Below are positions 23,267-34,699 of a DNA stretch of 64,000 nt, piece after piece. Under the pieces are notes generated by a model. That model did not search any database, was not told where the DNA came from, and saw only the letters and a program-made list of their open reading frames with translations. The DNA is taken from NCBI GenBank assembly GCA_903813345.2, contig CAIIXF020000003.1, positions 16,506,931-16,570,930 of the forward strand, written 5' to 3'. Made by a program: the position numbers and the translations under genes. Every line of letters starts with the position of its first letter. Within the stretch, counting starts at the first letter, position 1. This DNA comes from Owenia fusiformis (taxonomy: Eukaryota; Annelida; Polychaeta; Sabellida; Oweniidae).

Positions 23267-23766
23267 TTTCGCATGGTCTTTAATCAAAACTGTCAAAAAG
23301 TTCTCATTTGGCAAACGCCCACCCCTTGATAAAAGCTTGCTATGGGCAAGACCAGAACAAACGAAAGTGCTCATCAGAGCTCACCACAATTTTAGTTAGT
23401 TAGTTAAGCTTTAGTGTCCAGTTTTAGAACCCCTATTCTTACTATTGAAAAAGGATTCTACCAATACACTCTCCCACATGAATCTACTTTTTGAGAGACT
23501 CGAACAACTTTAGGTCTTATAAGATGATGCGGATTTTGTATCTAAACCCATGCATAACGATGATGATGATATGCAGCTTTTAAGTCAATGTATATTCCCG
23601 GGCCTAAGTCAATACACCCTCTTTTTCTCAGAAGAACTCAAGTTGATCGAATCTCAACATAGTTGAGTTACATGGCCAATGGTATACAGTTCCAAGCAGA
23701 TTTTGAGTTAACAGGAAAGTAAATCTTTAATACACACCTGTATTGGATTGTTTTGGTTTATATCGC
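23267..23766. other. About 500 bp present in copy 2 only
   Basis: Copy 1 runs directly from ACCATTCTGAGTAC to GCAACCCAAAATG (about 16856-16876), whereas copy 2 has about 500 bp between the equivalent points. No clear TIR or tail was identified, so insertion in copy 2 and deletion in copy 1 are both possible. It includes a TTAGTTAGTTAAG stretch and a region similar to nothing else recognised here. Confidence 0.5.
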
Positions 23767-24319
23767 AACCCGAAAGGTGTGTAATAAAGATTTACTTCCC
23801 TGGTTTCTCAAAATCTGCGTTGAACTGTACCATTGGATTTCTATGGAAAATTCCACATAGAGAAAATTCTAGGGATTAAGGAATGTGTACAGTTTACACA
23901 ATTTCAGAAATTATTGGCATACATAAAGCCTATTTAAAACAGCATTTATATCATTCAAAAGCGTTGATTTTCAATGATTCTCAGCCCTCTGAAGTTTGAA
24001 AAATTAAAATACCTGGGTGTTTATCCATAATATAATCCGTGAAAATGAGAAATATTTTTGGGGATTATATGGTGCAATCTTGTATCAATAAAATAGTAAA
24101 ACACAAGCGAAATGCATGAAAAAAGTCCCCCACTTCATTCGGGAAACAAGTCCCCTCCTTTTTCTTTTACCTAGTTCCAAAGATACATGTATTAACGTTT
24201 GAATTTTGGAAAATCCCCATAAACCGCTATTAATATGGATTTGCAAAAATTTTCTCAAAAGGTCCACTATATATAGCTATTTTTTATTTTTATTTATTTA
24301 TTCTCTTAGTTCTTTGAAC

Positions 24320-25130
24320 TTTGAAATATTTTCCACTTTTTATTTTCTTATTGATCTTTTTATAAATTTGGTTTTGTCGATAGGCTTATTAGAAGTAACA
24401 AAAATTGGGAAATGATCTGATATATCATTATAAATGATTCCACAAAAGTCATCCTCCTAAGCAGGTATCCAGAATCCGAACCTCCTTTTAAAAAGAAAGA
24501 ATATATTCTGGATTTTGAAGCCCTGTGGTCGGAGGATGACAAAAGTTGATTTTAGGGTCATTAGTGAAAATATTATCTATTGAGATAGCAGATGTGGATG
24601 TTACTCTGGTTGCTTTATAAATGACAGGTAAGAGATTGTAAGCAGTCATTGTACTGTAGAAACTTTCTGTAAGGTCATGTTCAAAAGATTTAAAGAGGTC
24701 GATGTTGAAATATCCAGCAATATAATGTACTTTGCTGTTTTCTTTTGAAATAAGGGACAAATAAATATCGGGGTCATTGTTGAATTCTTCAATATTGACA
24801 TAAGGAGGCTTGTAGATACTAGTTACTACAATATGCTTTCCACCCTCTACAATAATTTCTACAGTTATGACATCACAGTTAAGGCCAGGTCTCTCTTTAG
24901 TTTTTAGTGCACCGTCAATAAAAAGACCAGTCCCCCTCCCCTGGTAGTACGAGATTTGAAAAAACACTGATAATTCATGAAGTTAGAAAATGAGTCCTCT
25001 TGAATTGAAGCTAAAAGATTTGTCAACTTCCAGTAATTTGATGGCAAACTGCGAATGTTGCAATGAATGATTGACATATATATATATATAATATTGTTCT
25101 TAGAATCTGAGACTAACACAAAATGTTATG
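24320..25130 (-). pseudogene. LINE 5' coding fragment with EEP endonuclease (copy 2)
   Basis: Minus-strand remnant: an N-terminal endonuclease block with CNIRSLPSN near 25040-25080, then VTSIYKPPYVNIEEFNNDP and the NIDLFKSFEHDLTESF block, then SIDNIFTNDPKI. There are frameshifts, and no RT follows. A MITE (24450-24538) interrupts it. Upstream on the same strand, 25137-25415 is open and may be the remaining LINE N-terminal region, but it has no recognisable motif. Confidence 0.75.
24450..24538. mobile_element. 89-bp MITE with 8-bp target site duplication (hAT-like)
   Basis: TIR CATCCTCC ... GGAGGATG, flanked on both sides by ACAAAAGT (24442-24449 and 24539-24546). Copy 1 of the duplication has the single site CACATAAGTCGATTTTAGG near 17580. 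An 8-bp duplication is characteristic of hAT elements. It inserted into the LINE fragment after the duplication. Confidence 0.85.
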
Positions 25131-25789
25131 ATGGTCTCAGTTAGAATTGAGATTGTCGTTAAAATGAGAAAGTGTTACATATTCGCCCTTTGCCATTAAG
25201 TCACTGGTAGTTTGACCAAAGCCTGAATCATCACAATCGTCACCCTTTATATCAAGGGGACTGAAATTTTTGTTATCAAAGTTAATCAGCGAGACGCCAT
25301 TTGGAACTGAGTCAATAAAGTCACTATTGTCTACGATTGTAAAGAATGGAAATTCAGTCCATGGGCATGACCATGGGCTTTCAAATAGTTGAACGCCCAT
25401 GGCATGACATATCACATCTAAATCATCCAGTATCCAAGAGCAGAAGCATTATACACACGAGCAGATCCCTTTTAATATTATGATTTATCTTGCATCCTGA
25501 TGAATGCAAAAAGTAGAGAGATGGATGTACTAGAAGTTTGGGACTCTGTATGTACAAAATTGCTGAAACAAACTTTGGGAAATGCAAGAACCAGCACAAA
25601 GCTTCCAGTTGATTCTTTAATGATATCATTGAAAATAAAGGTATGGATATATCTGAACTTTATAAATACTATCCATGGACCACTATCAAGAGTATAATGA
25701 AAAGCGAGAACATTACTTCACAATTAACACAAGTGTTAAATCATCAACATTTTCAAAAATCAAATGGACTTTTCTAATATTGTAGATTT

Positions 25790-26000
25790 CTATAGGTTAT
25801 ATATTTATTCAAAAAATCAAACCTGAAAGTGGAAAGAGCAATGGGGTGGTGAGATCTACTTTAATCAGGGATCCAATGACAGTAGAGGAGTAGCTATTTT
25901 GATTAACCCAGCATGTATTTTAACATTCAAAACACATTGACTTTAAATCAAGCTAGTGACATCTATAAAGGAACACTGTTACTTATCCAAGGCCAGTGTA
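25790..26000 (+). pseudogene. Decayed L1-like LINE endonuclease fragment
   Basis: The plus strand encodes QWGGEIYFNQGSNDSRGVAI followed by LINPA, a classic L1/Tx1-type endonuclease block (W-G, then SRGVAIL). Downstream DIYKGTLLLIQGQ continues the family pattern in another frame. Upstream sequence is degenerate. No start, RT or tail is linked to it here. Confidence 0.6.
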
Positions 26001-28300
26001 CACACTACCCTACCTCGATCGCGCATGCGCGAATCTTTTGGCTTTCAAACATGTCGCTTTTGAGTATATCGACTGCTTAGTCAAAAGGTTAATACGTTTG
26101 GTGCTCGGAGTGAGTCAATATTGCTATTCGCTACACTTCAGTGGTGCAATAGTGAAGTCCATGTTCCAAGTTATATGATAGTTGAAGAAATAATATAAAT
26201 AATATCGTTTTAAATTTTAAAATATTTGATACGTCATAGTACACGGTACACAGCTGCAAAAGTTGATCAATACAGGGTACAAGGAATGTAAATTGTTCAA
26301 TAGTACAGGGAGCGAGAAAGTAAGCTGATTATACAGACATACTATGTCCCGACCTCATGTACATTTACGTTGCAAACAGTGAAAGTAATGCTAAAAAGGC
26401 CGCCCGTTGATGCTTTGAGGTGTCATCAATTGTTATTTAATCCAAATAAAGTAAACATTATTTTGTAGATTTAGACACGGGCTTTTATTTCAAGTCGTAT
26501 GCATTTTAGTCATTAAATTAACAAGAACGCTAGATTATACGTGTTACTAGGGTATCAAATTGAAATAAAATAACGAAATTAAATATCAACACGTTAATGA
26601 TAAATGACTATCCGCTATCAGTATTAATGACTATTTGCTACTCAGAATAATCAAAATTGCCTGAACTACATATGAAGAATCTTTCTATAGAACCCCTTGA
26701 ATGGTCTAATTCACTACCGTCCTAAAAACCCGACCATTCAAAATGTTTTGTTCAAATTCACAAAAATACAGTTGACTAACATACTAGAAAACGTATCCAC
26801 CTATAACACGATGACACGCAGTTTAAATAACAGTTAACTGGGTTTTTTGTTACATATCAATGTAACATTTTCGAAGGGAAACTTACATGCTCCCTGTACG
26901 TTGATAGATTTACTGAAATGTATCGTGTATTGCATTTGGTTTTGCTTCACTGCGCCCACTATTATCTATCTTTGCCTATAGTGGTTTTTTGCCAACAATA
27001 TTCTACACACTCCTTGATGAATCAATTCTATGTCTGGTAGAACACTAGAAATAAATGTAAAATGTATTTTACGTTCAGAAATATGGAATTAAACCCACGT
27101 CCTCCATTTGCAACTAAGCAACTAAGTAATGGAAAATTGTTAAACATCACAATACAGTCGAAATGTTGAGGCATGCGCAGACCTCTATTTAGTGATATTT
27201 TCATTTCAAATATGGCGGCCAATCCGATGTCTGACGACCCTTACAAAGAATCTAGGCAGTTTGCATTTTTACCTCCTGTGAAATAACAAGTGGAATTTAG
27301 TAGTTGTTTTGTGTTTTATTATCATTCTGCATCGTAATTCTATGTGATGTGGTGTTGAAATGTCAGCAGAAATACATATCCATACGATAATCGAGTGAAT
27401 CAGATAACAGATTTTTCGAAAACCCGTCTCGTGCTAAGCGTGTAAAAACTTGTATTAACATGCTCAAAAGTGCCAATGTGCACATCAATGTCAAGCTAAA
27501 TCAATGTTGTGTCTAAAACAGGTACCCGATCTACTCAAAACAGCTTGTCATTCACGTATACACGCTTAGCAAACACGGCGAAATGACCTGAATCTTGGAA
27601 TTTCGTTGGAGAGCTAGTAATGTTTGCTCCGGTCTTCGTCATAAGTGTTCATCAGACTTTACGCATGCGCAGGAGAAAAACCATCAACCAATAAGGTTTA
27701 TAAATCAATTTTGCGCATGTGCCTTACAACGGTAAAGAAATTCGTATTTATAAACGAACCAGTTTGAGATAACCCGATATCAGTCGGAGAAATCTGACGA
27801 TCTACGAAACTCACTTCAAAAGATCAAATGCGGACTGACGGCGTATTCTACTATGTTTGGATCTAAGATTTTCAGTATAGATAAAGTCTTTTATGATCTT
27901 TCGAATGAGGTAAGTCTCTAGTTCGAAAGACAATCGTATCATCTTGAACAAAAGTTGAGTTTTGACGAAAATTTTTAACATGCGCAGAAGTCCCATTTTC
28001 GTTGTACCATATTGACTGAATACAGAAGACTAAAATAAGCTTTTTAAAGAAGTCAATAACTTTTTCGTTGTAAACAATTTTTTTAATAACTGTTTTTGTG
28101 GAGGTGGTTTTGATATTTTGGTTAACACTAAGTTGGACAAATATGGTGGAAAAAGTACAAACATCAATTTATCAGATTTATGGCGTATGAAGCATGACAA
28201 TGAGCAGCGGGTTACCTGGAAACAAAATATCCTTTTGTGTGCAATGTAGGTAAGATTATATATTTTGAACAGCAGATTTACTGCAGTTTTGTGTACCCTA
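26000..28300. other. Intergenic; no confirmed gene
   Basis: No LINE or host domain was recognised. CpG-containing words GCGCATGCGC (near 26020) and GCATGCGCAG (27170, 27660, 27970) recur, in the manner of NRF1-like sites, and a short ATGGCGGCC start occurs at 27212. This might be a promoter region, but no downstream exon was identified. Confidence 0.35.
27212..27286 (+). CDS. Possible short ORF or first exon beginning ATGGCGGCC
   Basis: A 24-codon frame (MAANPMSDDPYKESRQFAFL, then PPVK) with an AAATATGGCGGCC context resembling the YY1/TISU type of start site used by genes with very short 5' leaders. Hydrophilic, unrecognised. If it is a first exon, the donor could be the GTGAAA right after PP, which is weak. 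No following exon was found. Low confidence. Confidence 0.2.
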   Translation: MAANPMSDDPYKESRQFAFLPPVK

Positions 28301-28326
28301 CTATCATACCAAACTAGTTCTCACTA

Positions 28327-29201
28327 CACTCCCCTCCATAAGTTTGGCAACATTTTTCCCCCATTGAACTACGTGTTAAAGCCTCTTTACCTTTGAATTT
28401 TTATTTACTTAACCTGCAATGAAAATACTTATACTATTGGTGGAAACGTTATTTGACTTTAATTCCAATACCTCCAAATTTTCTCAATTTTTTTCCTCAA
28501 TTACAGTAGGCCGAAAATTGATGATGAATTTGATGAACTTTTGAAAATCGACATTCCCATGTTAACCAATGGGAAATGGTAGGTTTGCCGCAAGTCATAT
28601 GACAGGATATCCATCCATCCGAGTCCTTGCAAAAAATACGAGTTAGGCAGGTAATTGAATTTGCTAACTTTATTTAACAAAAAATTGATATGTTTCTTCA
28701 GGTTCAACAAAGTTATAGGGCTTTAAAGTCAAAATTGTTTTTCAAAAAACCTCTCCTATTGAAATAACACAGGAGGCGAAAAATTCTTTTCAAAAATGAC
28801 TTTGAAGCGCTGTAACTTTAATATTCATCAAATAAACTAAACACTTAGTGTTCAAAAAAGTTAGACTATTCAATTTTCTATAAAAAAATATTTTTTGCTG
28901 AATCTTTTACTGAAAAGATATCCTGATTTCTGATTTGCCCCGAACCCTCCATTTCCCATTGGATTACATGGGAATGACGATTTTCAAAAATTCATCAAAT
29001 TTATCATCAATTTTCGACCTATTGTAATTGAGGGAAAAAATTGAGAAAATTTGGAGGTGTTGGAAATAAAGTCAAGTTACGTTTCCATCAATGTTATAAG
29101 TTATTTCATCGCCGGTTTAGCAAATAAAAATTCAAACGTAAAGAGGCTTTAACACGTAGTTCAATGGAGAAAAAAGGTTGCCAAACTTATGGAGGGGAGT
29201 G
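28327..29201. mobile_element. Family 1 TA-target TIR element, clean 875-bp copy
   Basis: TIR CACTCCCCTCCATAAG at the left and its complement CTTATGGAGGGGAGTG at the right, TA on both sides (28325-28326, 29202-29203). Removing it rejoins CTCACTA-CGTTCTC of the CGTTC-rich element. Inner sequence includes ACTACGTGTTAAAGCCTC and its inverted copy, and two inverted blocks with CATTCCCATGT, so the whole element is largely palindromic. No coding capacity. Confidence 0.9.
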
Positions 29202-30024
29202 TACGTTCTCAAAAACGGGCTTCAACGGTGTACGAACGGACTGGACGTACTTAGAACAGTTTGGGGTCTATTTACAAACTTCATTGAACGTACTTCATGT
29301 TCAAAATTCTCTCGTGGTCGTCACGTTCTACAATTAGAACGAGTGACAACGTACTAACGACGACCTGGACGTACTACGAACGGAACCGTCGTACTTCAAT
29401 CCTACTAGGGACGTTTTTACAACGAGTTGAACTGTCTGAGGACGTATTGAGAACACTGTAGAACTAATTGCAAACGGGTTTAAACTGATTAAGAACATAT
29501 TAAAGACTGCTTATGAACGAGTTAATTAGCAACAATATAGCTATCACACCAAACAAGTTGCCACTGCCACTGCCACTGCAATGATCGCGCGGCTGACAAT
29601 TTTACAGTTGTGCGATCATAATCAACATATAGAAAGTGATAATTTATTCGCGCGATTGTTTCTCAAGTCTCAACTTCGCCCGACTTAAATTAACCATTCA
29701 AAACCATGTTTTCAAAAGAATGCCACCATTTTAGATTAGAAGTCCGAAATATTCGATTCAACCACTAAATCTACTTATTCGTTGATCTAATTGCTGGTGG
29801 GGATGCCGAATTGAAGCAGTTTACTAGAGGAGTTGGGCAAACAGTTCATAATGCAGCTAGAACCGTTAAAACGGCAGTTTAAAGATAAATAATTTACAGG
29901 CCGAGGTCTGCCTATTCATGGTACCCATCACACAATCTTTACTTAAATACGTAGGCCTAGTTAACCAATATTCATTAGTCGTGTTATTTTGTTTTGACTT
30001 ACTCCATTCTCAACTATTTCACTT

Positions 30025-31690
30025 TACATTCAATCAGCCTTCGACAAAGTCCCTCATGTACTCCTTCTTCAGAAAATCAAATCCTACGGTATCCCAAAAT
30101 CACTAATTGACCTTTTTCAATCTTACCTCACAAACAGAATAATTAAAATTAAGATCAATGATGAATTTTCTAGGTCAAGTATAGTCGGTCAAATCAACTC
30201 TGGAGTCCCCCAAGGCTCAATATGGGGACCGATTTTCTTTTTGTTATATCTAAATGACATAACAGACGACTTAAACTCTAAATGTTTTATCTATGCGGAT
30301 GACACGTCACTTTTTTGTCCGGTTGACCCAATGCATCACCAAACAGATAGCCAAGTTCTTCAAGAAGACTTAATTCATATCCAAATGTGGTCCCAGAAAT
30401 GGGGACTAACTTTCGCACCACAAAAAAGTCACGAGTTGATCTTTAAAACAAATAGACCAATTGAGAGAACATATCCTAAGTTTGTTTTCAATGACACTCC
30501 AATAGATCAAATTAAACAGCATAAGCACATCGGTCTAATTCTTGATGAAAAGTTAACTTTCAAAACCCATATTGAATATCTAGAAGGTAAAGTTCAAAAA
30601 TTATTAAATTCCAAACACCTGGAAAAATTTACTCTTCCTTTATCCTGTCACATCTGGACTATTGTGATATCATTTATGACGCTGCTCCAGCTACCAGCCT
30701 AGCCCAGTTAGACAAGCTACATTATAGGGCAGCTGTTATTTGTTCTGGTGTTATGCAAGGAGCAAGCACAGAAAAAACCCTTGAAATATTAAATTGGGAT
30801 AATCTTCAAAATAGACGGGATGAACATAAATTGCGCGTTATGTTCAAGATTCATAACAATTCGGCACCATCTTACGTTAAACGGATTTTCGAACGATATA
30901 AATCACCTCGGACGCGATTTCTTAGAACAACCAACGACTACAAATTACCAGCCTCAATTAGTAAAAAAATGGAAACGGGAACAGTTTGCTCAACGATAAC
31001 CTTGTTGAACCGTCTTCCTAGAGACCACAAGGAAACGAACAGCTTCTCACTTTTTAAAAAACAACTAAACGATCACCTCACCAAAAACACCGAACCTACA
31101 ATTTCAACCTCCTACATACAGAATCTTGATAGAAAAGAAGAAATTGTACTAAATAAGATAAGAGTAAATCGATATTTCAAATCCGATCTTTTTGACCATA
31201 ATTTCTCTTTCATTAACGATCCATATTGTGACTGTGGAGCTCGAGAGACAGCACAGCATAAACTCTTGTCCTGCCCTCTGAGAGAAACAAATGCGCAGCC
31301 TAGCGGTGGTTAAACATGAACTAAACTTAGATGTTACTAAATACAAAACATTAAAAAAAATACAAATTTCCTACTTTTTGGCGACAAAGATCTGACAAAT
31401 GAAAACAATTCCAAAATCTTTAAGGCAGTTTTGAATTTCATTAAATAATCGATAACAGTAATTCAAATTCAGGGCACCAACGGGGGTACAGACAGGTAGA
31501 AAAACAGATAGTATCTAAATTATATATTTTTCTTACTCTAATAATGACTTTGACTAAATGTTATATTATATTGTAATTTAAATTCACTTAAAGCGGCAGT
31601 AGAAATGCCCTTTCAGGGCGATTACGCCGTGAATAACAATGAAAATGTATCTATGATTTTTAAGAAATAAAGAGTATTTATTATAAAAAA
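30025..31690 (+). mobile_element. 5'-truncated Jockey/CR1-group LINE with frameshifts
   Basis: Starts inside the RT domain (AFDKVPHVLL), then SGVPQGSIWGPIFFLLYLND and the catalytic YADDTSLF near 30292. A frameshift at about 30600-30650 separates this from the next block (DYCDIIYDAAPATSLAQLDK). The C-terminus has a Cys-His motif (CDCGARETAQHKLLSCPL) typical of this LINE group. A second frameshift near 31297 gives an early stop; the ancestral frame continues to FIK-stop near 31447. The 3' UTR ends in a short A-run at about 31680-31690. Non-functional. Confidence 0.85.
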
Positions 31691-31699
31691 AAATTCGCA

Positions 31700-32640
31700 A
31701 CTATTTATTCGGAAATATTACCAACATTTGAAAATACAATCATGTGGTTTAAAAATAGATAGTGAATTTATTTTTGTAAATATTTAACATCTTAATTAAT
31801 CATACGCATGGGTTTGCAATCAGGATACCAATTTCTCATATGACTAACCTAGGAATACAATCAATCCCTTGTGCTCTGGGTACTAAACATGAAATTCCTT
31901 AGGTTAATTCGAGGAAAGTTTCTAATGATGCATCAATGAACCCCGCTCAAGTCATCCCTTGCAAAAATTAAAACCAAAACAACATAAACAGAATTATGTC
32001 TAACATTAAAAGAACAATAAACAAAATTATGAAAAATAATATCAAATTCAATTTTTCTTTTATATCTCTTGAACTGAAAAAAACTTTTAAATGTTTATCT
32101 TTACATTAATTTACGACTGAGACAAGGCATCATAATCCGATTTAGAAAAGCGAAAGGGCAAAACCAATTAAACACTGTGTTAGTGTGCGTTCTACTATCT
32201 GTTGCCTAAAAATTAGTCCGACGTATTTATATTAAAACACCTAATTTAGACATGCATTTTAATTTCACAATTACTGATTACTGTATACCTCGCGAAAACG
32301 CGAAAATTAGATGTAAAATATAAGCGTAATATAGTATTATATTGCATGCAAAAAAGAGTTTTAGTAAAATTCCTGATGATATAATGATTTATTTCTCCAC
32401 GATGAGAAGAAATTCCCATCGCATTTGTTATCATTAACTCATCTGCTTATTTGCATTGAAAAGTAAGTGATTTAAACCAAGATAAACTTATATACATGTA
32501 CGATAGTATATATTTGTATATCAGATGCGTAATAATCAGTTTTTAACAATATATGACGATATAAACTTCAGTTATCATAAAAAATTGCATGTACTTTCTT
32601 TGAGGGCTGGAGATAACATGTAGTGAACCTCTTGTCGAGT
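31700..32640. other. AT-rich non-coding stretch
   Basis: No gene or repeat boundary recognised. Lies within the 3.3-kb insertion downstream of the LINE tail. Confidence 0.35.
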
Positions 32641-33289
32641 TGTGACGATGGCTTTCATTTGTTGGTATGACACGGGCGAACTTAACAATATTAGGCCGCA
32701 TTTTTGTGCTACCCCATTGGTTGGGTATCATCGGGCGACGGTAACACAATTTTCCGGGCGGATACTAATGCAGACGCGCGATTTCTATTGGTTAAAATTA
32801 ATCGCGGGAATAAAAAACATTCGCGCGGAAAACATGAATTATTCGCGCGATTGTTCGCGCGGTTCTGGCGGCGATACCGCGTCATAAAAAACTGGTTTTA
32901 AACTGTGTGCGAACGGAAAGAACGTAGCTGCAACTTTCTAAGGACTATTTACGAACTTCATGAACGTTCTCAGACGGGAAAGTGATACTAGAATTTTGAA
33001 ATGATTCAAAATTCGATGGCGACCATAACGTTCTGTAATCAGGTCACGATGACCTTCTAGACGTCAGGGACGCTTTATACGACGTTCCACTCCGACGTGG
33101 TGCGACCTGAACGAACTGCGAATGAGAATGACGTATTGAAGACTGTTTATGAACGAAGTAGCTAATTATTTTAGACATATTTCCCGACCACAGCCAGATT
33201 GAGCCCGTTTTCGACATTTTCGTAGGACTGGCAAGAACGGGGAAGAACTAGTTTGGTGTGATAGGGGGAGGTTAGATTGTAATATTTCT

Positions 33290-34260
33290 CCAAGTGTCTT
33301 AAATCTGTAAAAGAAATGTTTGAATTCCGAGATAGAAACAATCCAGAAAAATATTTTGAAAACTGGAAATTTAATATAAGGCTGTTAAAAGACGATATTT
33401 TTGTGAACAACATTAATGATATGACACAAAATATTGAAACTAGTGCCAAATTCAAAGTTGGCTCTAAGAGGCTTAAATGGGAACTGATAAAAAATGAAGT
33501 TAAAGCTATCACAAAGGATCACTCCAGACTAAAAGCAGCTGATCAAGACGAGAGCAGTCTGAAATGGAAAATCTAATAGAATATGATAAGCTAATTAATT
33601 CTGGAACAGAAACGCCTACAATTATTCAGAAATGAGACTACTTACAAGCTCAACTTACTAACATGTATTTACAAAAAGCTAGAAGTTATCAAATACGATC
33701 ACGTCAAAAGTGGATCGAGGAAGGAGAACGATCAACTTCTTATTTCATTGGACTAGAAAAAACCATATCAGCAAATAGAAATATTTTAGTACTTTTGAAT
33801 AAGCAAAATAAAAAATTGAACAATTTAGCAGACATCTTACATGAACAGTCTCAGCATTTTAAAGGCCTTTATAAAGAAAGGCGCTATACAAACGGAAACA
33901 TAACTCCATAACTAAATGAATAAATGTAAATGTTGGAATAATATCAAAATATTTTTCATAGATCGAGCTTTAATGAAGTTGAATTTACAATTTTTCAGAG
34001 AAGAGGCATGATATCTCTGATTCAAAAGAAGGATCGTGCTTTAGTAACTTAGGTTAAAAAAGGTTTTAAATCTCATTGTACATTCCAATCAAGTTGGGTT
34101 TCTCAAAGGTAGACACATTGGTTATTAATAAGTGATTAGACAATTAGATGATGTAATATTTTATGCAAATGAGAAGCCATTCAGAAATGCAAGCATCGTT
34201 TATGTAGACATTTTATCTGCGTATGAAAGCTTAAATTGGGATTCAAACATGACCGTGCTC
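33290..34260 (+). pseudogene. Decayed L1/Tx1-like LINE ORF2 fragment
   Basis: Three frames in succession carry L1-clade signatures: FENWKFNIRLLKDDIFVNNI and LKWELIKNEVKAITKDHSRL; then ARSYQIRSRQKWIEEGERST with YFIGLEK, a hallmark linker before the RT; then a degenerate RT start (VGFLKGRHIG, YVDILSAYESLNWDS) near 34090-34240. Stops and frameshifts are numerous. It begins directly after the CGTTC-rich composite. Confidence 0.75.
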
Positions 34261-34534
34261 TATTCGAATTTCTCAACCAATCAGAATGCAGCATAGCCAA
34301 TATAGAACGTTCTCTATTTCTCCATAGATGCACGACCATGCTCTATTCAATCTGCAATTTGCATTGTTTTGAGTGACGTCACATCTCAGCTGCACATCTG
34401 GGGCTCTGACGTCACATCTCAACCAATCAAATTCTAAAAATTTTCCGGCCGACTTCAGAATCTCGACAGCATGCGTATTCTTCCTTCATGCCCGTTCCAC
34501 AGACACGGCTTTTACTAATTTTTATGTTTGAATC

Positions 34535-34693
34535 GGAATAAATAATGATAGGCCATTCAATATGGTGAAATTCAGCACTCGTTGGACAGAATGTTAGTAC
34601 AAATGCACTCACCTTCGGTTCGTGCTTTGTACAACATTCTGTCCAACTCGTGCTGAATTTCACCATATTGAATGGCCTATCATTATTTATTCC
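34535..34693. repeat. Near-perfect 159-bp inverted repeat (hairpin)
   Basis: Arms of about 70 bp starting GGAATAAATAATGATAGGCC and ending with its reverse complement, differing at only a few positions, around a loop of about 20 nt near CACCTTCGGTTCG. It follows the L1-like remnant and a region with repeated TGACGTCACATCTCA. It could be a small foldback transposon or an RNA-hairpin source. No ORF across it is meaningful. Confidence 0.85.
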
Positions 34694-34699
34694 TTAATT

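Larger units (their letters stand above)
18341..24928. repeat. Tandem segmental duplication, copy 2 (about 6.6 kb)
   Basis: Second member of the direct duplication, only about 335 bp after copy 1 ends. It carries its own later insertions: a TA element (21505-22658), a block of about 500 bp (23267-23766) and an 89-bp MITE with 8-bp target duplication (24450-24538). Copy 1 lacks each of these. Confidence 0.85.
29575..32885. mobile_element. About 3.3-kb insertion carrying a LINE, with CG-rich ends
   Basis: Defined by the break in the CGTTC-rich element. Both ends are unusually CG-rich for the window and share TTATTCGCGCGATTGTT (29645 and 32837). The left end reads ATGATCGCGCGGC, the right end, reversed, ATGACGCGGTATCGCC, a weak inverted match. 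The element type is unknown; the LINE at 30025-31690 may be an insertion within it. Confidence 0.5.
28301..33264 (-). mobile_element. Composite: CGTTC-rich TIR element broken by two insertions
   Basis: The reverse-complement copy of the element at 11051-11845. Pieces: 28301-28326 (terminus CTATCATACCAAACTAG), 29204 to about 29574 (matches 11461-11830), and about 32886-33264 (matches 11051-11440, ending AGTTTGGTGTGATAG). The first gap is filled by a family 1 TA element (28327-29201), the second by about 3.3 kb that contains a LINE (30025-31690). The flanking element sequence rejoins correctly across each gap. Confidence 0.75.

Noticed and set aside
32642-32901. Two overlapping open frames in the CG-rich end of the 3.3-kb insertion
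   Set aside because: They are open because the CG-rich sequence has few stop codons; no recognisable domain, and both end at the transposon junction.
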